From Allomuricauda sp. (GTDB lineage: Bacteria > Bacteroidota > Bacteroidia > Flavobacteriales > Flavobacteriaceae): DNA of 64,000 nucleotides. The position numbers and the translations under genes were made by a program. This document shows positions 1 through 9,909 of this stretch, piece after piece. The stretch lies in assembly GCF_002699205.1 (NCBI RefSeq), contig NZ_PABT01000027.1, forward strand, positions 124,001-188,000. Direction: 5' to 3'. The notes under the pieces are model-generated. The model was given only the letters and a program-made list of their open reading frames with translations. It was not told the origin of the DNA and searched no databases. How positions within the stretch are numbered: the stretch's first letter is position 1; each line of letters opens with the position of its first letter.

Positions 1-3000
1 GTGCTGGTTATGTGAAATTAGCAGATAATTGGTTATTAGACGATCCCAATCCAGGTATTTATACAAATATTCCTCAACCACCAATCAAAGCAGGGGCTTA
101 TGAAAGACAAACCTTTAATTTATTGGGTAATCCAAATACTCTTTTATGTTCAGGTGGTGGATCTGAATGGATCAACAAGTATGAACCGTTTGTATTTGGA
201 CATAATGGAGTAATACAAATATGTCATGATATAATTTCTGATGAACCAGAAGATTATACATCTGTATGGCAATATGCCGTAATACTGCCATACTATGTAC
301 AGCCAAATGATAATGAAAGAACACATGACGATTTACTGTTCATAACCAACCAGAATAATTTTCAAGACCAAATTAGTAATGTGTCAGGTGTAAAATGGAG
401 ATATAGCTTTGATAACAACGTAAACTTTATTGATTTTCCTGAAAACATAAAACACCAATTTCCACTTAATGCTACAGTAGGTGAAATTCTGGCAAATGAG
501 GTCAATGCCAATTCTATACAAAACCTAAGGGTTAAAATGGCTTTGGATGTTCCTAATAGTATAATCCCTCAAATTGAATCAGGAATTCTAACTTTTACTA
601 TAATCCAGAGTTCCCCCAATCTTATCCCCCCAATTATCCCCATAGCCGAAGAATGCCCCAATACAAATAATGGCAGCTTTACCATGACTGTTGATCGGGA
701 TTTGGATGAAGATGAGTTTCTATTTGTGGCATTGTATGCGGAAAATAATGATGATCAAGTTATTGATAATGAGTATACAGAGACCTTATTTGACAATGAA
801 GATGGGACCTACAGCTATACTTGGCCCGAGAATTTGGCCCTGGGGAATTACAAGATAAAATATCAAACTCGTACAGAAGGCGAAGATGAACCCGATGATC
901 AATCTTGGAATAGTTTGGAACACTCACTTGTCTTTACCATAGACCCAGCAGACCCGGTAACCTATACCTTGACCCCGATTGATGTAAACTGCTTTGGTGG
1001 CAGCGACGGCCAAATCCAGATCAATGCCAATGGTGGCACTGATGGGAACTATCAATTCCGATTGGATGGAGGGAACTGGACTAATTTTTCTGGACAACAC
1101 AACCACACTATAACAGGTCTTCCAGTGGACGATTATAGTGTTGATGTACGGGATGGCAATAATTGCGCAGGAACTATTAATGATAATGAAGTGACCATTG
1201 ATGAACCGGAGGAGGAAATACAGTTCTCAGGCATAACAATTCAAGACGCTACAGCCTTTGGCTTTACCAATGGAAGCATCAATGTACATGTAAGTGGCGG
1301 AACCGAAGGTTATACCTACGAATGGACCGACGGGAACAACAATACAGTTGATACAGGTGCAGCACAACACATTAATGGAGTTTACAAAATTACCTTGGAA
1401 GATATTTCCGCAGACACCTATACGCTTACCGTTTGGGATTCCAAATATAATTTGGCAAACCAAAATAATAATGGGGGCTGTACCTATTTCGACAGTTTTG
1501 CGGTAGATGAACCACCCCTATTGCAATTGGAGGTTGAAGAAACGATACCCATCTCCTGTAATAGCGCCAACAATTACAACAACCCATCCAACGATGGGCA
1601 ATTGACTGCCGTCGCTTCCGGAGGTGTGCCTCCTTATCAATACTCCTGGAAAAAGAAAATCAATGGTTTTTGGCAGGATATACCCAATCAAGATACAGCG
1701 ATATTGAACAATCTGGAAGCGGGCGAATATGCTGTAAATATTGAGGATGTGAATGGGATTGTAATCGGCACCTATGTTAACAACCAACTGCAACAAACCA
1801 ATGATGTGACCTATGCATTGGAAGAACCCGAACTCCTCACTGTTCAGATAGAAAAAACGGATATCAACTGTTTTGGAGGCAGCGATGGAACAGCTACAGC
1901 AATCATTAATGGAGGAACCCCGCCTTACGAATTTTTATGGTCATCAGGCGCGAATACCGAGGCCGCAGAGGGACTTTGGTTAGGCAACCATACAGTTTAT
2001 GTAGTGGATGCACTAGGCTGTGAGGCCGAAGCCGAAGTAACCATTGAGCAACCCGATGCTCCCGTATCCATTTCCAATCCAGAATATGTGCAACCCACCG
2101 CCAATGGCTTTACCGATGGCAGTATTACGGTTCAGGTGAATGGGGGAACTCCTTTTGACGATGATAGCTATTCTTATGAATGGCGGGATGAAGAAAACAA
2201 CCTCATTAATACCACATCGGCGCAAGTAAATCTAGAGGGATGTGTCATCCAATTACATGATATTCCAGCAGGCACCTATACCATTACCGTTACCGATGCC
2301 AACTACGAAAATGCCGTTCAACAAGAAGGATGCACCTATGTTGAGGTGTTCATTTTGACCGAACCCCCTGCTTTGGAGTTGAGCGTGGAGCAGACCATTC
2401 CAATTTCATGTAATGGAGGCAATCAATTCAACAATCCTTCGGATGATGGTCAATTGAAGGCAATCGCATCAGGTGGGGTGCCCTTTGAACCACTCATTGA
2501 TGGACAATACGGCTACATCTACACGTGGAAGAAAAAAGATGAGCAGAACAACTGGCAAATTATTCCCAATGTAACGGGTAATATTTTGGATAATGTTGAT
2601 GTAGGTGAATATGCAGTCAATATTGAAGACGCCAATGGAATTGTTCTAGGGGTTTATTTGAATAATGTTTTGCAAGAACCTACAGATTATATCTATCCAG
2701 TGGCCGAAACAGAACCCATTGTGCTACAACTTGACAAAATAGATGTAAGCTGTTTTAATGGCCATGATGGTTTTGCTTCCGTGGCCATAGAAGGAGGCAT
2801 GCCTCCTTACGATGTTTCATGGTCGTCAGGCGCCGTTGGTGAAATGGCCGAAAATTTGATGGCAGGCACCTATTTTGTGTACGTCAAAGATTTCTACGGA
2901 TGTGAGGCCAGTGGACAAATAACCATAGAACAACCAGAGGAGTTGAAAATCAATATCATGGATACTGTTGTCCCTAGCTGTTATGATGCAAATAACGGCA

Positions 3001-3935
3001 GCATAACGGTAAGTGTATCGGGTGGAATAGGGGAGTACACCTTTTTGTGGAATACAGGAGAAACCACTTTGACCCTTTCAGCATTGTACGAAGGAACATA
3101 TACACTCGAAGTGATGGATGGCATTGGTTGCACCACCACTAAAGAAATTCTATTGGAAGCCCCGTTCCCGACCGAAGTAATTTTAGGTGCGGACAGGACG
3201 CTGTGCAATGGGCAACAGCATTTTATGGATATCGGTATCAACGACCCGCAAGCTTCTTATTTATGGACATCCAATACTGGATTTACCAGCACTTCGCCCC
3301 AAGTCAACCTATCCGAAGCTGGAATTTATACCGCTACGGTAACCAATAGTTTGGGATGTTCAGGAAGTGATACCATAGAAATAACAACAACTGAAATTGA
3401 TATTGATGCCCAGTTCTTGATCTCATCGCAAGCCTTTGCAGGGGAAGAAGTGGTCTTGGTAAACACAAGTAGTCCCATAGGAACCAACGAGGAATGGGTT
3501 TTCCCTCAAAAGGCCAAAGTGGTGGAACAAACTGAGGGGATGGCCATTGTCCGTTTTGATGAACCGGGCGCCTACGAAGTGATTTTAAGAAACTATCATG
3601 GGGATTGTTATCAAGATGTGACCAAAACAATCATAGTGGCGGAAGCCATGGAGCTCCCCGACGTAGGTGATGCCATAGCACCTTTCATTAAAGAATTCAA
3701 AATTTTTCCAAATCCATCATCTGGCTCATTTACCGTAATGGTGTCCTTGCAGGAAGAAGCAACAGCTTCATTACGGATATTCGGTCTGACCACAAATCAT
3801 GTGTACGACGAACAGCAATTGACAGGTAGTGCCATATACGAAGTGCCATACACCATGGATTTGGCTTCGGGAGTGTACCTCGTGCTCTTGGAAACTTCCA
3901 AAGGAAGCGAAATCAGAAAGATTGTGATTTTATAA
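1..3935 (+). CDS. SprB-repeat adhesin with T9SS sorting domain (5' truncated)
   Basis: The reading frame is open to the left edge (Ala-Gly-Tyr precede the GTG at 12), so the N-terminus and signal peptide lie outside the window. At least 1307 residues are visible. From about residue 326 to 1060 there are six to eight SprB-type repeats, each with a Cys-x-Gly-Gly-x-Asp-Gly start and a later GG-x-PPY-x-x-x-W core. The last 75 residues (from about 1232) start with IFPNPSSG and end in a basic KIVIL tail, a type A T9SS C-terminal signal, so the protein should be exported through T9SS and anchored on the surface. The family includes the gliding adhesin SprB, but the length and context here do not identify it as SprB itself. 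Its stop overlaps the next start (TAATG), indicating translational coupling. Confidence 0.88.
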   Translation, partial: AGYVKLADNWLLDDPNPGIYTNIPQPPIKAGAYERQTFNLLGNPNTLLCSGGGSEWINKYEPFVFGHNGVIQICHDIISDEPEDYTSVWQYAVILPYYVQPNDNERTHDDLLFITNQNNFQDQISNVSGVKWRYSFDNNVNFIDFPENIKHQFPLNATVGEILANEVNANSIQNLRVKMALDVPNSIIPQIESGILTFTIIQSSPNLIPPIIPIAEECPNTNNGSFTMTVDRDLDEDEFLFVALYAENNDDQVIDNEYTETLFDNEDGTYSYTWPENLALGNYKIKYQTRTEGEDEPDDQSWNSLEHSLVFTIDPADPVTYTLTPIDVNCFGGSDGQIQINANGGTDGNYQFRLDGGNWTNFSGQHNHTITGLPVDDYSVDVRDGNNCAGTINDNEVTIDEPEEEIQFSGITIQDATAFGFTNGSINVHVSGGTEGYTYEWTDGNNNTVDTGAAQHINGVYKITLEDISADTYTLTVWDSKYNLANQNNNGGCTYFDSFAVDEPPLLQLEVEETIPISCNSANNYNNPSNDGQLTAVASGGVPPYQYSWKKKINGFWQDIPNQDTAILNNLEAGEYAVNIEDVNGIVIGTYVNNQLQQTNDVTYALEEPELLTVQIEKTDINCFGGSDGTATAIINGGTPPYEFLWSSGANTEAAEGLWLGNHTVYVVDALGCEAEAEVTIEQPDAPVSISNPEYVQPTANGFTDGSITVQVNGGTPFDDDSYSYEWRDEENNLINTTSAQVNLEGCVIQLHDIPAGTYTITVTDANYENAVQQEGCTYVEVFILTEPPALELSVEQTIPISCNGGNQFNNPSDDGQLKAIASGGVPFEPLIDGQYGYIYTWKKKDEQNNWQIIPNVTGNILDNVDVGEYAVNIEDANGIVLGVYLNNVLQEPTDYIYPVAETEPIVLQLDKIDVSCFNGHDGFASVAIEGGMPPYDVSWSSGAVGEMAENLMAGTYFVYVKDFYGCEASGQITIEQPEELKINIMDTVVPSCYDANNGSITVSVSGGIGEYTFLWNTGETTLTLSALYEGTYTLEVMDGIGCTTTKEILLEAPFPTEVILGADRTLCNGQQHFMDIGINDPQASYLWTSNTGFTSTSPQVNLSEAGIYTATVTNSLGCSGSDTIEITTTEIDIDAQFLISSQAFAGEEVVLVNTSSPIGTNEEWVFPQKAKVVEQTEGMAIVRFDEPGAYEVILRNYHGDCYQDVTKTIIVAEAMELPDVGDAIAPFIKEFKIFPNPSSGSFTVMVSLQEEATASLRIFGLTTNHVYDEQQLTGSAIYEVPYTMDLASGVYLVLLETSKGSEIRKIVIL
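1219..2940 (+). repeat. Tandem duplication of a ~280-residue multi-domain unit inside the adhesin
   Basis: Two long units follow each other. Unit one (about 1219-2060) and unit two (about 2063-2940) carry the same motifs in the same order: NGFT(N/D)GSI with a YEW strand, then GCTY, then ETIPISCN or QTIPISCN with NNPS(N/D)DGQL, then a WKKK segment with an EYAVNIED(V/A)NGIV motif, then a C-F-x-G repeat ending in SSGA. Spacing is nearly constant and differs by one small insertion (FEPLIDGQ) in unit two. This is duplication of a whole three-domain block rather than of single SprB repeats. Confidence 0.75.
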
Positions 3936-5287
3936 TGAAGAAGACTAATTATATAGCTGTGGGATTGTCAATTTGGCTCTTTGCATCATGTGCCAAAGAG
4001 GTGGCCATTCCCATCCAGGCCCAATTTGAAGTTGAGGTGCAAGAGAATGATTTTTCAGTACCCGTTCGTGCTAACATCAACAACAAGACCGAAGGTGCGG
4101 ACACTTATCTATGGACTTTTGAAGGAGGTGCTCCCTCATCATCTACGGATGAAAATCCGGGCACCGTTCTTTACACCGTTCCCGGCAATTATACGATTGC
4201 TCTGGAAGCATCAAACAGGGACGGTACCAATGAAGTTTCTCACTTTCAAATTAAAATAGATGAAGCCATTGTACCAGATTTTCAAATAAACATTGAGAAT
4301 GATAATGATCTACCGGTAAAGGTCAACATAGAAAACTTTACCACTGGCGCAACCAGCTATCAGTGGACGTTTGAAAATGGAATTCCGACCACCTCAAAAA
4401 TGGAATCCCCACAAAACATTGTTTTTAATGAACCAGGAAAGCATGTGATAACACTTGAAGCCGGGAATGGCAGGGAAATGCAGTTGATTTCCGACACCAT
4501 TACAGTGGCCCCAGCTATTGTGGCCGATTTTGATTATGAAGTTGCTTTTGAAGATGATGATTTTCAGGTTCCGGTTACATTGACCATGATCAATAAAAGT
4601 TTGAGCGCTACAGGATTTGAATGGACTTTTGCTACCGCCGAACCAACCTCTAGCATAGAAACCAATCCCTCCATTACCATAAATGCCCCGGGTGTTCATC
4701 AACTTCAACTCAAAGCTTTCAACAGCAAACGCAGCCGCACCATCATCAAAGAGATAACGATTTATGAAAATACCAACCTAAGAATTTTGGAAAATGTGGA
4801 GCTAGGAATTGGTTCCGCTCACAATGCCAATACCACGGGTGCTTTTTATTCCACAACTAAAAGAAATGTTTACCCAAAAGATAGTGTGCCATTGGATGAT
4901 GGAAGTTCTATCGACATCGCATTTTTTGCACTCAACCAAGATTTCAACTTTAACAAGTTTGTATCTCCAGATGAGGTGCAGGAGTACACATTTGAGGCTA
5001 TTCCCAATGCAAAGCATACCAAATTTATAAACCTACAAGAATCCTGCGAATGTGAAGCATCACTTTCTGTCGCCGAATTTGATGCCATGACAGATGATTC
5101 ACTTTTGGACGGATTGGACATCGAGGAAACCATAGGGGGAATTCAGGATTTTGATGATTCCGTGGTTCCGAGGATTGTACTTTTTGAAACATGGGACGGA
5201 CGCAAAGGGGCGATTAAAATAAAAGAGTTTGTACACGCTGGGGCAGACTCATATATCGTGGTGGATGTTAAAGTGAAAAAGCAGTGA
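3935..5287 (+). CDS. PKD-domain surface lipoprotein
   Basis: 450 residues. The start has a short basic stretch, a hydrophobic core and Cys at residue 20 in LFASC, a lipoprotein signal. Three PKD-like domains follow at about residues 28-110, 112-192 and 193-275, each with the (Y/F)xWTF strand and a PGxHxIxLEA-type closing strand. Residues 280-450 form a separate C-terminal domain with a Cys-Glu-Cys pair that I do not recognise. There is no T9SS signal, so it is probably an outer-membrane lipoprotein. The start codon overlaps the adhesin stop by one base, and the next gene begins 4 bases after its stop, so the three are likely one operon. An accessory or anchoring role for the adhesin is inference from position. 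Confidence 0.8.
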   Translation: MKKTNYIAVGLSIWLFASCAKEVAIPIQAQFEVEVQENDFSVPVRANINNKTEGADTYLWTFEGGAPSSSTDENPGTVLYTVPGNYTIALEASNRDGTNEVSHFQIKIDEAIVPDFQINIENDNDLPVKVNIENFTTGATSYQWTFENGIPTTSKMESPQNIVFNEPGKHVITLEAGNGREMQLISDTITVAPAIVADFDYEVAFEDDDFQVPVTLTMINKSLSATGFEWTFATAEPTSSIETNPSITINAPGVHQLQLKAFNSKRSRTIIKEITIYENTNLRILENVELGIGSAHNANTTGAFYSTTKRNVYPKDSVPLDDGSSIDIAFFALNQDFNFNKFVSPDEVQEYTFEAIPNAKHTKFINLQESCECEASLSVAEFDAMTDDSLLDGLDIEETIGGIQDFDDSVVPRIVLFETWDGRKGAIKIKEFVHAGADSYIVVDVKVKKQ

Positions 5288-5441
5288 CCAATGAGCAATA
5301 AACAATTTACAATAATCAAAATGAAAAATTATCAAAGCCTGGTGAGTGTCATTCTGAACATCGAGAAGAATCTCTCATGGTCTCAAACCTACCAGTCATT
5401 ATTAAATAAACTGTTCATTGTATATTGTTTATTGTTCACTG
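5283..5441. repeat. REP/MITE-like composite repeat captured by the 5' end of the FN3 gene
   Basis: Two AT-rich arms face each other. The left arm core at 5295-5313 (GCAATAAACAATTTACAAT) and the reverse complement of 5417-5435 match at 17 of 19 positions. Between them lies GTCATTCTGAAC...GAATCTC (about 5349-5376), resembling a dispersed intergenic repeat often seen in Bacteroidetes; a relative sits at 51000-51027 in this window. The whole element lies inside the coding frame of the FN3 gene. Confidence 0.55.
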
Positions 5442-7636
5442 TATTGGCAACAGCACAAATCTACCCGGTACAGGTTACGCCACAAATGGTGCCGCCGTAC
5501 AGTTTTAAACTATCCGATTACACAACTACCACCCAAGAAAAACTGTTCGTGAACCTTTTGCTCACCGATGCCCAGGAATCAGGGAGGCAGGTGCGGTTGA
5601 AATTGTTCGTGGAAGGCCCGGGGATCAAGTTTCAATCTACGGACTATGTTTCCGGGGCAATGCCCATTATCCTGAACGGAGGAATCAACAACAGATTGAC
5701 CAATCTGGACCTGCAACCCTATTTTAACCAGAACAATCTGGTAGGGATAACACCCAAACAATATGGCCAACAGTTGCCCGAAGGGCAGTACCGTTTTTGT
5801 TTTGAGGTATATGATCAGTTTTCGGGCCAACGGATATCCAACCGCAGCTGTGCCAATATATTCCTGATACTGAACGACCCGCCCATTTTGAACGTTCCCG
5901 GTCGTGGGGACCTCGTTACGGCACAAAACCCGCAGAACATTATTTTCAACTGGACCCCAAGGCACATCAATGCAGGGGCGGTGCAATATGAATTTACCCT
6001 AAAGGAACTATGGGACACGGGCATGGACCCACAGGCCGCCTTTATGGCAAGTCCGCCACTGTACCAGACCACTAAATTTGCCAATACCCTGCACTATGGC
6101 CCTGCCCAGATGCAGCTCTTGGAGGGGAAGACCTACGCTTGGCAGGTAAGGGCCTTTGTGAGCGATGGGATCACCACCACCAGCCTGTTTAGGAACAATG
6201 GCCTGAGCGAGATCTTCCATTTTACCTACAGGGCCGATTGTCCACCGCCCCGTTTTGTACTCTCCGAGGCCGAGAACGCCCAGACCGTAAAAATCAATTG
6301 GCAAATGGGGCAACATTTGCGCTATAGGGTACAGTACCGCAAAAAAGGGTGTGGGGAGGACGATTGGTTCGGGCTGTGGTCACGAACCAACGAGGCCACC
6401 ATCCGCAATCTGGAAGCGGGCACCACCTACGAGTTTCGTGTGGGCGGGGAGTGTACCCCAAATGGAGGTCTGGCCTATTCCGCGATACACGAGTTTACCA
6501 CTCCTACGGAGGACGAAATGGCTTATTACAATTGCGGCATACCGCCCGAGGTGGAAATCGCCAACCAAGACCCTTTGCTGAACCTTGGGGTGAACGAGGT
6601 GTTCACGGCGGGGGATTTCCCCATTGTAGTTCAGGAAATATCAGGGAACAACGGCTATTTTTCAGGTTGGGGCTATATCACGCTGCCCTTATTGGAAAGT
6701 ATCAAAGAAGTGGTCGATGTTGCCAATGTGGTGACAGGAGGAGATGTAAACGTGGGCAAATTCACCCGGATTCGTGTGGAGTTTGACAACATCAAGATCA
6801 ACACCGATTACCAATTGGTGGAGGGCATGGTGGAGACGAGCTATGACCCGGATTGGTCGGGGATTGTGGATGTGAATGAGGCGATTGAGGATATTAAAAT
6901 GACCTTCGAACAATTGGTTGAGATGCTCTCTAACATAGGAATTGACAGTACAACTAGGGAAAACATCAAGAAATTGACCGATATGCTTGTCCAACAAGCC
7001 CAAGAAGAGCTTCCACAACCTATTGCGGACAAAATTCAAGTAGCCACGGATAAAATGAATTCGGCCAAAGAGCAATATGATTCAGCAATGGAAAGTGGAA
7101 ATCAAGAACTAGCCAATCAGGCAAAAGAGGATTTTAAAGCAGCCCAGAATGATTTAAAAGTAGCTGAAAAGGAAAAAGATGATTTTATAGATGCCTACGC
7201 CTCCATCATAAAAGAGGCCCTAAAAGAAATTGTAAGAGAAAGTGATGATAATTTGGACGATGGACTGACCCAATATGGCGAAGAGAACATGGTCGTAAAA
7301 GGGACGGGGGAGAATCTGGAGTTGACCAGTACTGACCTGGGCCAACTTTCAACTGCATTGCAACCCGAAACGTACTCAACAAACGAACAAGACCTTACAG
7401 GACATTTTGAGTACGAACGTTGGATGATGCTGAATTTTATTGCCACAAACCTGCAAACAGACGAAGGCACCCATGAGCTTGGCAATTTATTGGAAAACGA
7501 AGGAGAAAAACTCGGTGTGTACATCTACAATAGGCTTGAAGAAGGAGCAAAGAAAAAAGACCTAATCACTGAAGTAAAAGAACTGATCATAGAAACTATT
7601 ACCGAAAAGATCGCCCTATCTACCAAACTCTTTTGA
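5291..7636 (+). CDS. Fibronectin type III surface protein with coiled-coil C-terminus
   Basis: Up to 781 residues. The start is uncertain: ATG at 5291 or 5321. Either leaves an unusually long N-region before the hydrophobic signal core (FIVYCLLFTVLATAQ, about residues 43-57), because the 5' end is repeat-derived. Residues 60-310 form a conserved beta-rich region (VPPYSFKLSDY...GGRxVRLKLFVEGPG type). Residues 313-405 form an FN3 domain with two Cys. Residues 420-535 form another beta domain, and 565-650 a charged coiled coil. GC content falls after about 6880: one 60-base row at 6001 has 35 G/C, the row at 7081 has 23. That suits a conserved carrier joined to a variable tail. No T9SS signal is seen at the C-terminus. 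Its stop is 2 bases before the M23 gene. Confidence 0.7.
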   Translation: MSNKQFTIIKMKNYQSLVSVILNIEKNLSWSQTYQSLLNKLFIVYCLLFTVLATAQIYPVQVTPQMVPPYSFKLSDYTTTTQEKLFVNLLLTDAQESGRQVRLKLFVEGPGIKFQSTDYVSGAMPIILNGGINNRLTNLDLQPYFNQNNLVGITPKQYGQQLPEGQYRFCFEVYDQFSGQRISNRSCANIFLILNDPPILNVPGRGDLVTAQNPQNIIFNWTPRHINAGAVQYEFTLKELWDTGMDPQAAFMASPPLYQTTKFANTLHYGPAQMQLLEGKTYAWQVRAFVSDGITTTSLFRNNGLSEIFHFTYRADCPPPRFVLSEAENAQTVKINWQMGQHLRYRVQYRKKGCGEDDWFGLWSRTNEATIRNLEAGTTYEFRVGGECTPNGGLAYSAIHEFTTPTEDEMAYYNCGIPPEVEIANQDPLLNLGVNEVFTAGDFPIVVQEISGNNGYFSGWGYITLPLLESIKEVVDVANVVTGGDVNVGKFTRIRVEFDNIKINTDYQLVEGMVETSYDPDWSGIVDVNEAIEDIKMTFEQLVEMLSNIGIDSTTRENIKKLTDMLVQQAQEELPQPIADKIQVATDKMNSAKEQYDSAMESGNQELANQAKEDFKAAQNDLKVAEKEKDDFIDAYASIIKEALKEIVRESDDNLDDGLTQYGEENMVVKGTGENLELTSTDLGQLSTALQPETYSTNEQDLTGHFEYERWMMLNFIATNLQTDEGTHELGNLLENEGEKLGVYIYNRLEEGAKKKDLITEVKELIIETITEKIALSTKLF

Positions 7637-7638
7637 AA

Positions 7639-9150
7639 ATGAAAAACTTAACCACACTTATTATGCTATGCATGGGGCTTTTATGCCATGCCTTCCCAAA
7701 CCCCAAGGACACCATTTACACCAATGTGGAAACCTTGATGAAAGAAGTTCGAACTACTAAAAACAAAACAGCTACGTATTATCTGGTACTGAAGGATGGA
7801 GAGGAAAAAGAGGTTAAGGTGCGGATAGACCTAAAACAAATCGATTGTGAAATACCCATTTTCAAATCGGAATCTTTTGATATTAAAAAATTGATGGCAC
7901 TTAAAGAGGAGAGCTTAACTGAACCTAACCTAAAATTGCAAGTCATTGATACTAAGTCTAAAGAATGGAAGCGGCTGACAAATGAAGTAAAAACTTTGAC
8001 CAAGGAACGCGATGCCCTAAAAGCAGATACGTTGTCTCTTGATTCCACGGCCATTGCGAAGACAGAAGCAGATTTACAAGATAAAGTGAAGGATTTTAAA
8101 AAGGTCGATGCAGAAGTGACAAAATTGTTCAACGAATACGAAGCTATGATGGACAGCCTTATGGGAAATTTACGCACGCAATACAAACAGCGTTTGGTTG
8201 CCGCTATGGAAGAAGCCTATGAAAAAATAGAAAATAAAGAAACTACCTTTAAAAGTGTTGATGATGATGGAACCTTTTGGGATATACGTTTGGACCTTCT
8301 AAAAATTGATGCAACTCGTGAAATGAAAATACCACGACGAAAGGATGGAGGAGATGAGACAACTGAAAAGATTACTGCTGGCAAGTTCTACTATATTTTG
8401 CATTTTGCTGAGTTTGGCACCATGTTCGAAGAGGAGAAGGTTAAAAAGGTTTTTAGTGCCATAAAATTGTGGGAGTTCCATTTAAACCCTTATTTGGTGG
8501 ATAAAAAATTTGGATTGGTCTGTGGTGATCAGTACCGAACCCAGCACTATATTAACAGTGTAGTGGATTATAAGAATTATGAGGGGAGTTTGGTTGAGGA
8601 AGAGGAATTTGCTGACAATAATCCCTTAGCGGTTATGGAACTACGCAAATTTTCTGGAGGGTACGCACAAGAATATGTTGGAAAATTTGGTTGCGTAAGA
8701 TACTTCAGTGGTTATAGTTGTTCACATGATGACCCTCTTTATGCTATTCAAGGCAAGAACAAGGCCCATATGGGAGTCGATCTTCTTGCTCCCATAAATA
8801 CGGAGGTTTTTAGTGCAGTAGAAGGTATAGCCTATGTTTACCCTGGCGAAATTAGAGGGTATGGAAAAACCATAAGTGTGAAAGGAAAATTAAAAAATCT
8901 TAACACAGGAGAGTTAGAGGAAATTTATGTGATGTATGCACATCTAAATAATATATCTATTGAAAATGGTGCCAGTGTAAAAGTTGGCGATGTTCTTGGA
9001 AGAACAGGAATCACAGGAAACGGTGATACTAAAAAGAAAGATGAAAGACATCTACATTTAGAGATTTTAACTCAGAAGTGGCCAAGTTCAGCAAAAGGAT
9101 TTAGTATCAGGAAACCTCCACTTCAATATTTTAAAGTAATTAATCCATAA
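7639..9150 (+). CDS. M23 family metallopeptidase with signal peptide and coiled coil
   Basis: 503 residues from ATG 7639. A TTG at 7633 would add two residues and overlap the previous stop, so I prefer the ATG. A signal peptide (LTTLIMLCMGLLCHAF) is followed by about 340 residues with a coiled coil (about 105-185). The C-terminal LytM/M23 domain has all expected zinc ligands: H377xxxD381, H435 in YAHLNN, and H471-x-H473. M23 enzymes cut peptide cross-bridges in peptidoglycan or related glycine-rich peptides. The position directly after the FN3 carrier and before an AT-rich secreted protein suggests either a cell-wall remodelling factor or an effector; the sequence alone does not decide. Confidence 0.82.
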   Translation: MKNLTTLIMLCMGLLCHAFPNPKDTIYTNVETLMKEVRTTKNKTATYYLVLKDGEEKEVKVRIDLKQIDCEIPIFKSESFDIKKLMALKEESLTEPNLKLQVIDTKSKEWKRLTNEVKTLTKERDALKADTLSLDSTAIAKTEADLQDKVKDFKKVDAEVTKLFNEYEAMMDSLMGNLRTQYKQRLVAAMEEAYEKIENKETTFKSVDDDGTFWDIRLDLLKIDATREMKIPRRKDGGDETTEKITAGKFYYILHFAEFGTMFEEEKVKKVFSAIKLWEFHLNPYLVDKKFGLVCGDQYRTQHYINSVVDYKNYEGSLVEEEEFADNNPLAVMELRKFSGGYAQEYVGKFGCVRYFSGYSCSHDDPLYAIQGKNKAHMGVDLLAPINTEVFSAVEGIAYVYPGEIRGYGKTISVKGKLKNLNTGELEEIYVMYAHLNNISIENGASVKVGDVLGRTGITGNGDTKKKDERHLHLEILTQKWPSSAKGFSIRKPPLQYFKVINP

Positions 9151-9160
9151 AATTTGGAAA

Positions 9161-9880
9161 ATGAAGAAAATAGTATCAATTCTATTAATAATAAATGTTT
9201 CATGTATTAGTAATGGTCAAATTAAAAAATCTGAAATATTAAAATATGAACAAAGAGTAAAAGTGATTGAAAACGAAAAACAAGAATCCCCAAAAAATAA
9301 TTTTGACCGTGTATATAAAACATTTTATGTAAACGGAAAGGATACTGTTTTTTTGTTAAAAGAAATCTTCAGGCAACGAAACAAAAAAGCCAGTGATACA
9401 ATTATTGAAGTTTCTAACAAAGAAAAAGAGTTTAGGGTTTCAACTAATATTGTTTTATATCTTTTTGAAGATAACTATATCTTCTTAATTAAGAAAGAGG
9501 AAAATCAGTTTCACTTAATAGACGATATAAAGGATGAATATCAAACTTTTTATGATGAACTAGGTATGCCTCATAAGACCTATTTTCCTACGAGAAGCAT
9601 TGAGTACTTTAAAAAGAATGATTACATAGTTACCTATTATTCAGAAGGAGGTTATAAAATTGGGATTTTTGAAATAACCGAAACTGGCATAACAAAAAAG
9701 TTTCTTTCTGAAGGATGCCTTTTTTATGAAGATTGGTATGAATGGGATAGTTTTTATGAAATAAAAGATGGGAAGATTTTTCTAAACTATCTCATTGACC
9801 CTAATAGAGATCAAATAGGTCAAGTTGAGCTGAAATATGAGAATGGGCAATACAATTTAGACCTGAATCAATGTAATTAA
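9161..9880 (+). CDS. AT-rich secreted protein of unknown function
   Basis: 239 residues, not recognised. The N-terminus is a signal peptide (KKIVSILLIINVSCIS) with likely cleavage after NGQ; the Cys at 15 lacks a good lipobox, so a soluble periplasmic protein is more likely than a lipoprotein. The rest is rich in Lys, Glu, Tyr and Phe and predicts as alternating strands. Composition is sharply different from upstream genes: the row at 9241 has 15 G/C in 60. It lies 10 bases after the M23 peptidase. Adjacency, export and foreign composition are compatible with an immunity-type partner for the peptidase, but that is inference. Confidence 0.6.
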   Translation: MKKIVSILLIINVSCISNGQIKKSEILKYEQRVKVIENEKQESPKNNFDRVYKTFYVNGKDTVFLLKEIFRQRNKKASDTIIEVSNKEKEFRVSTNIVLYLFEDNYIFLIKKEENQFHLIDDIKDEYQTFYDELGMPHKTYFPTRSIEYFKKNDYIVTYYSEGGYKIGIFEITETGITKKFLSEGCLFYEDWYEWDSFYEIKDGKIFLNYLIDPNRDQIGQVELKYENGQYNLDLNQCN

Positions 9881-9909
9881 TCCCTCCAGCATGGAGATAC
9901 CATACCCCC

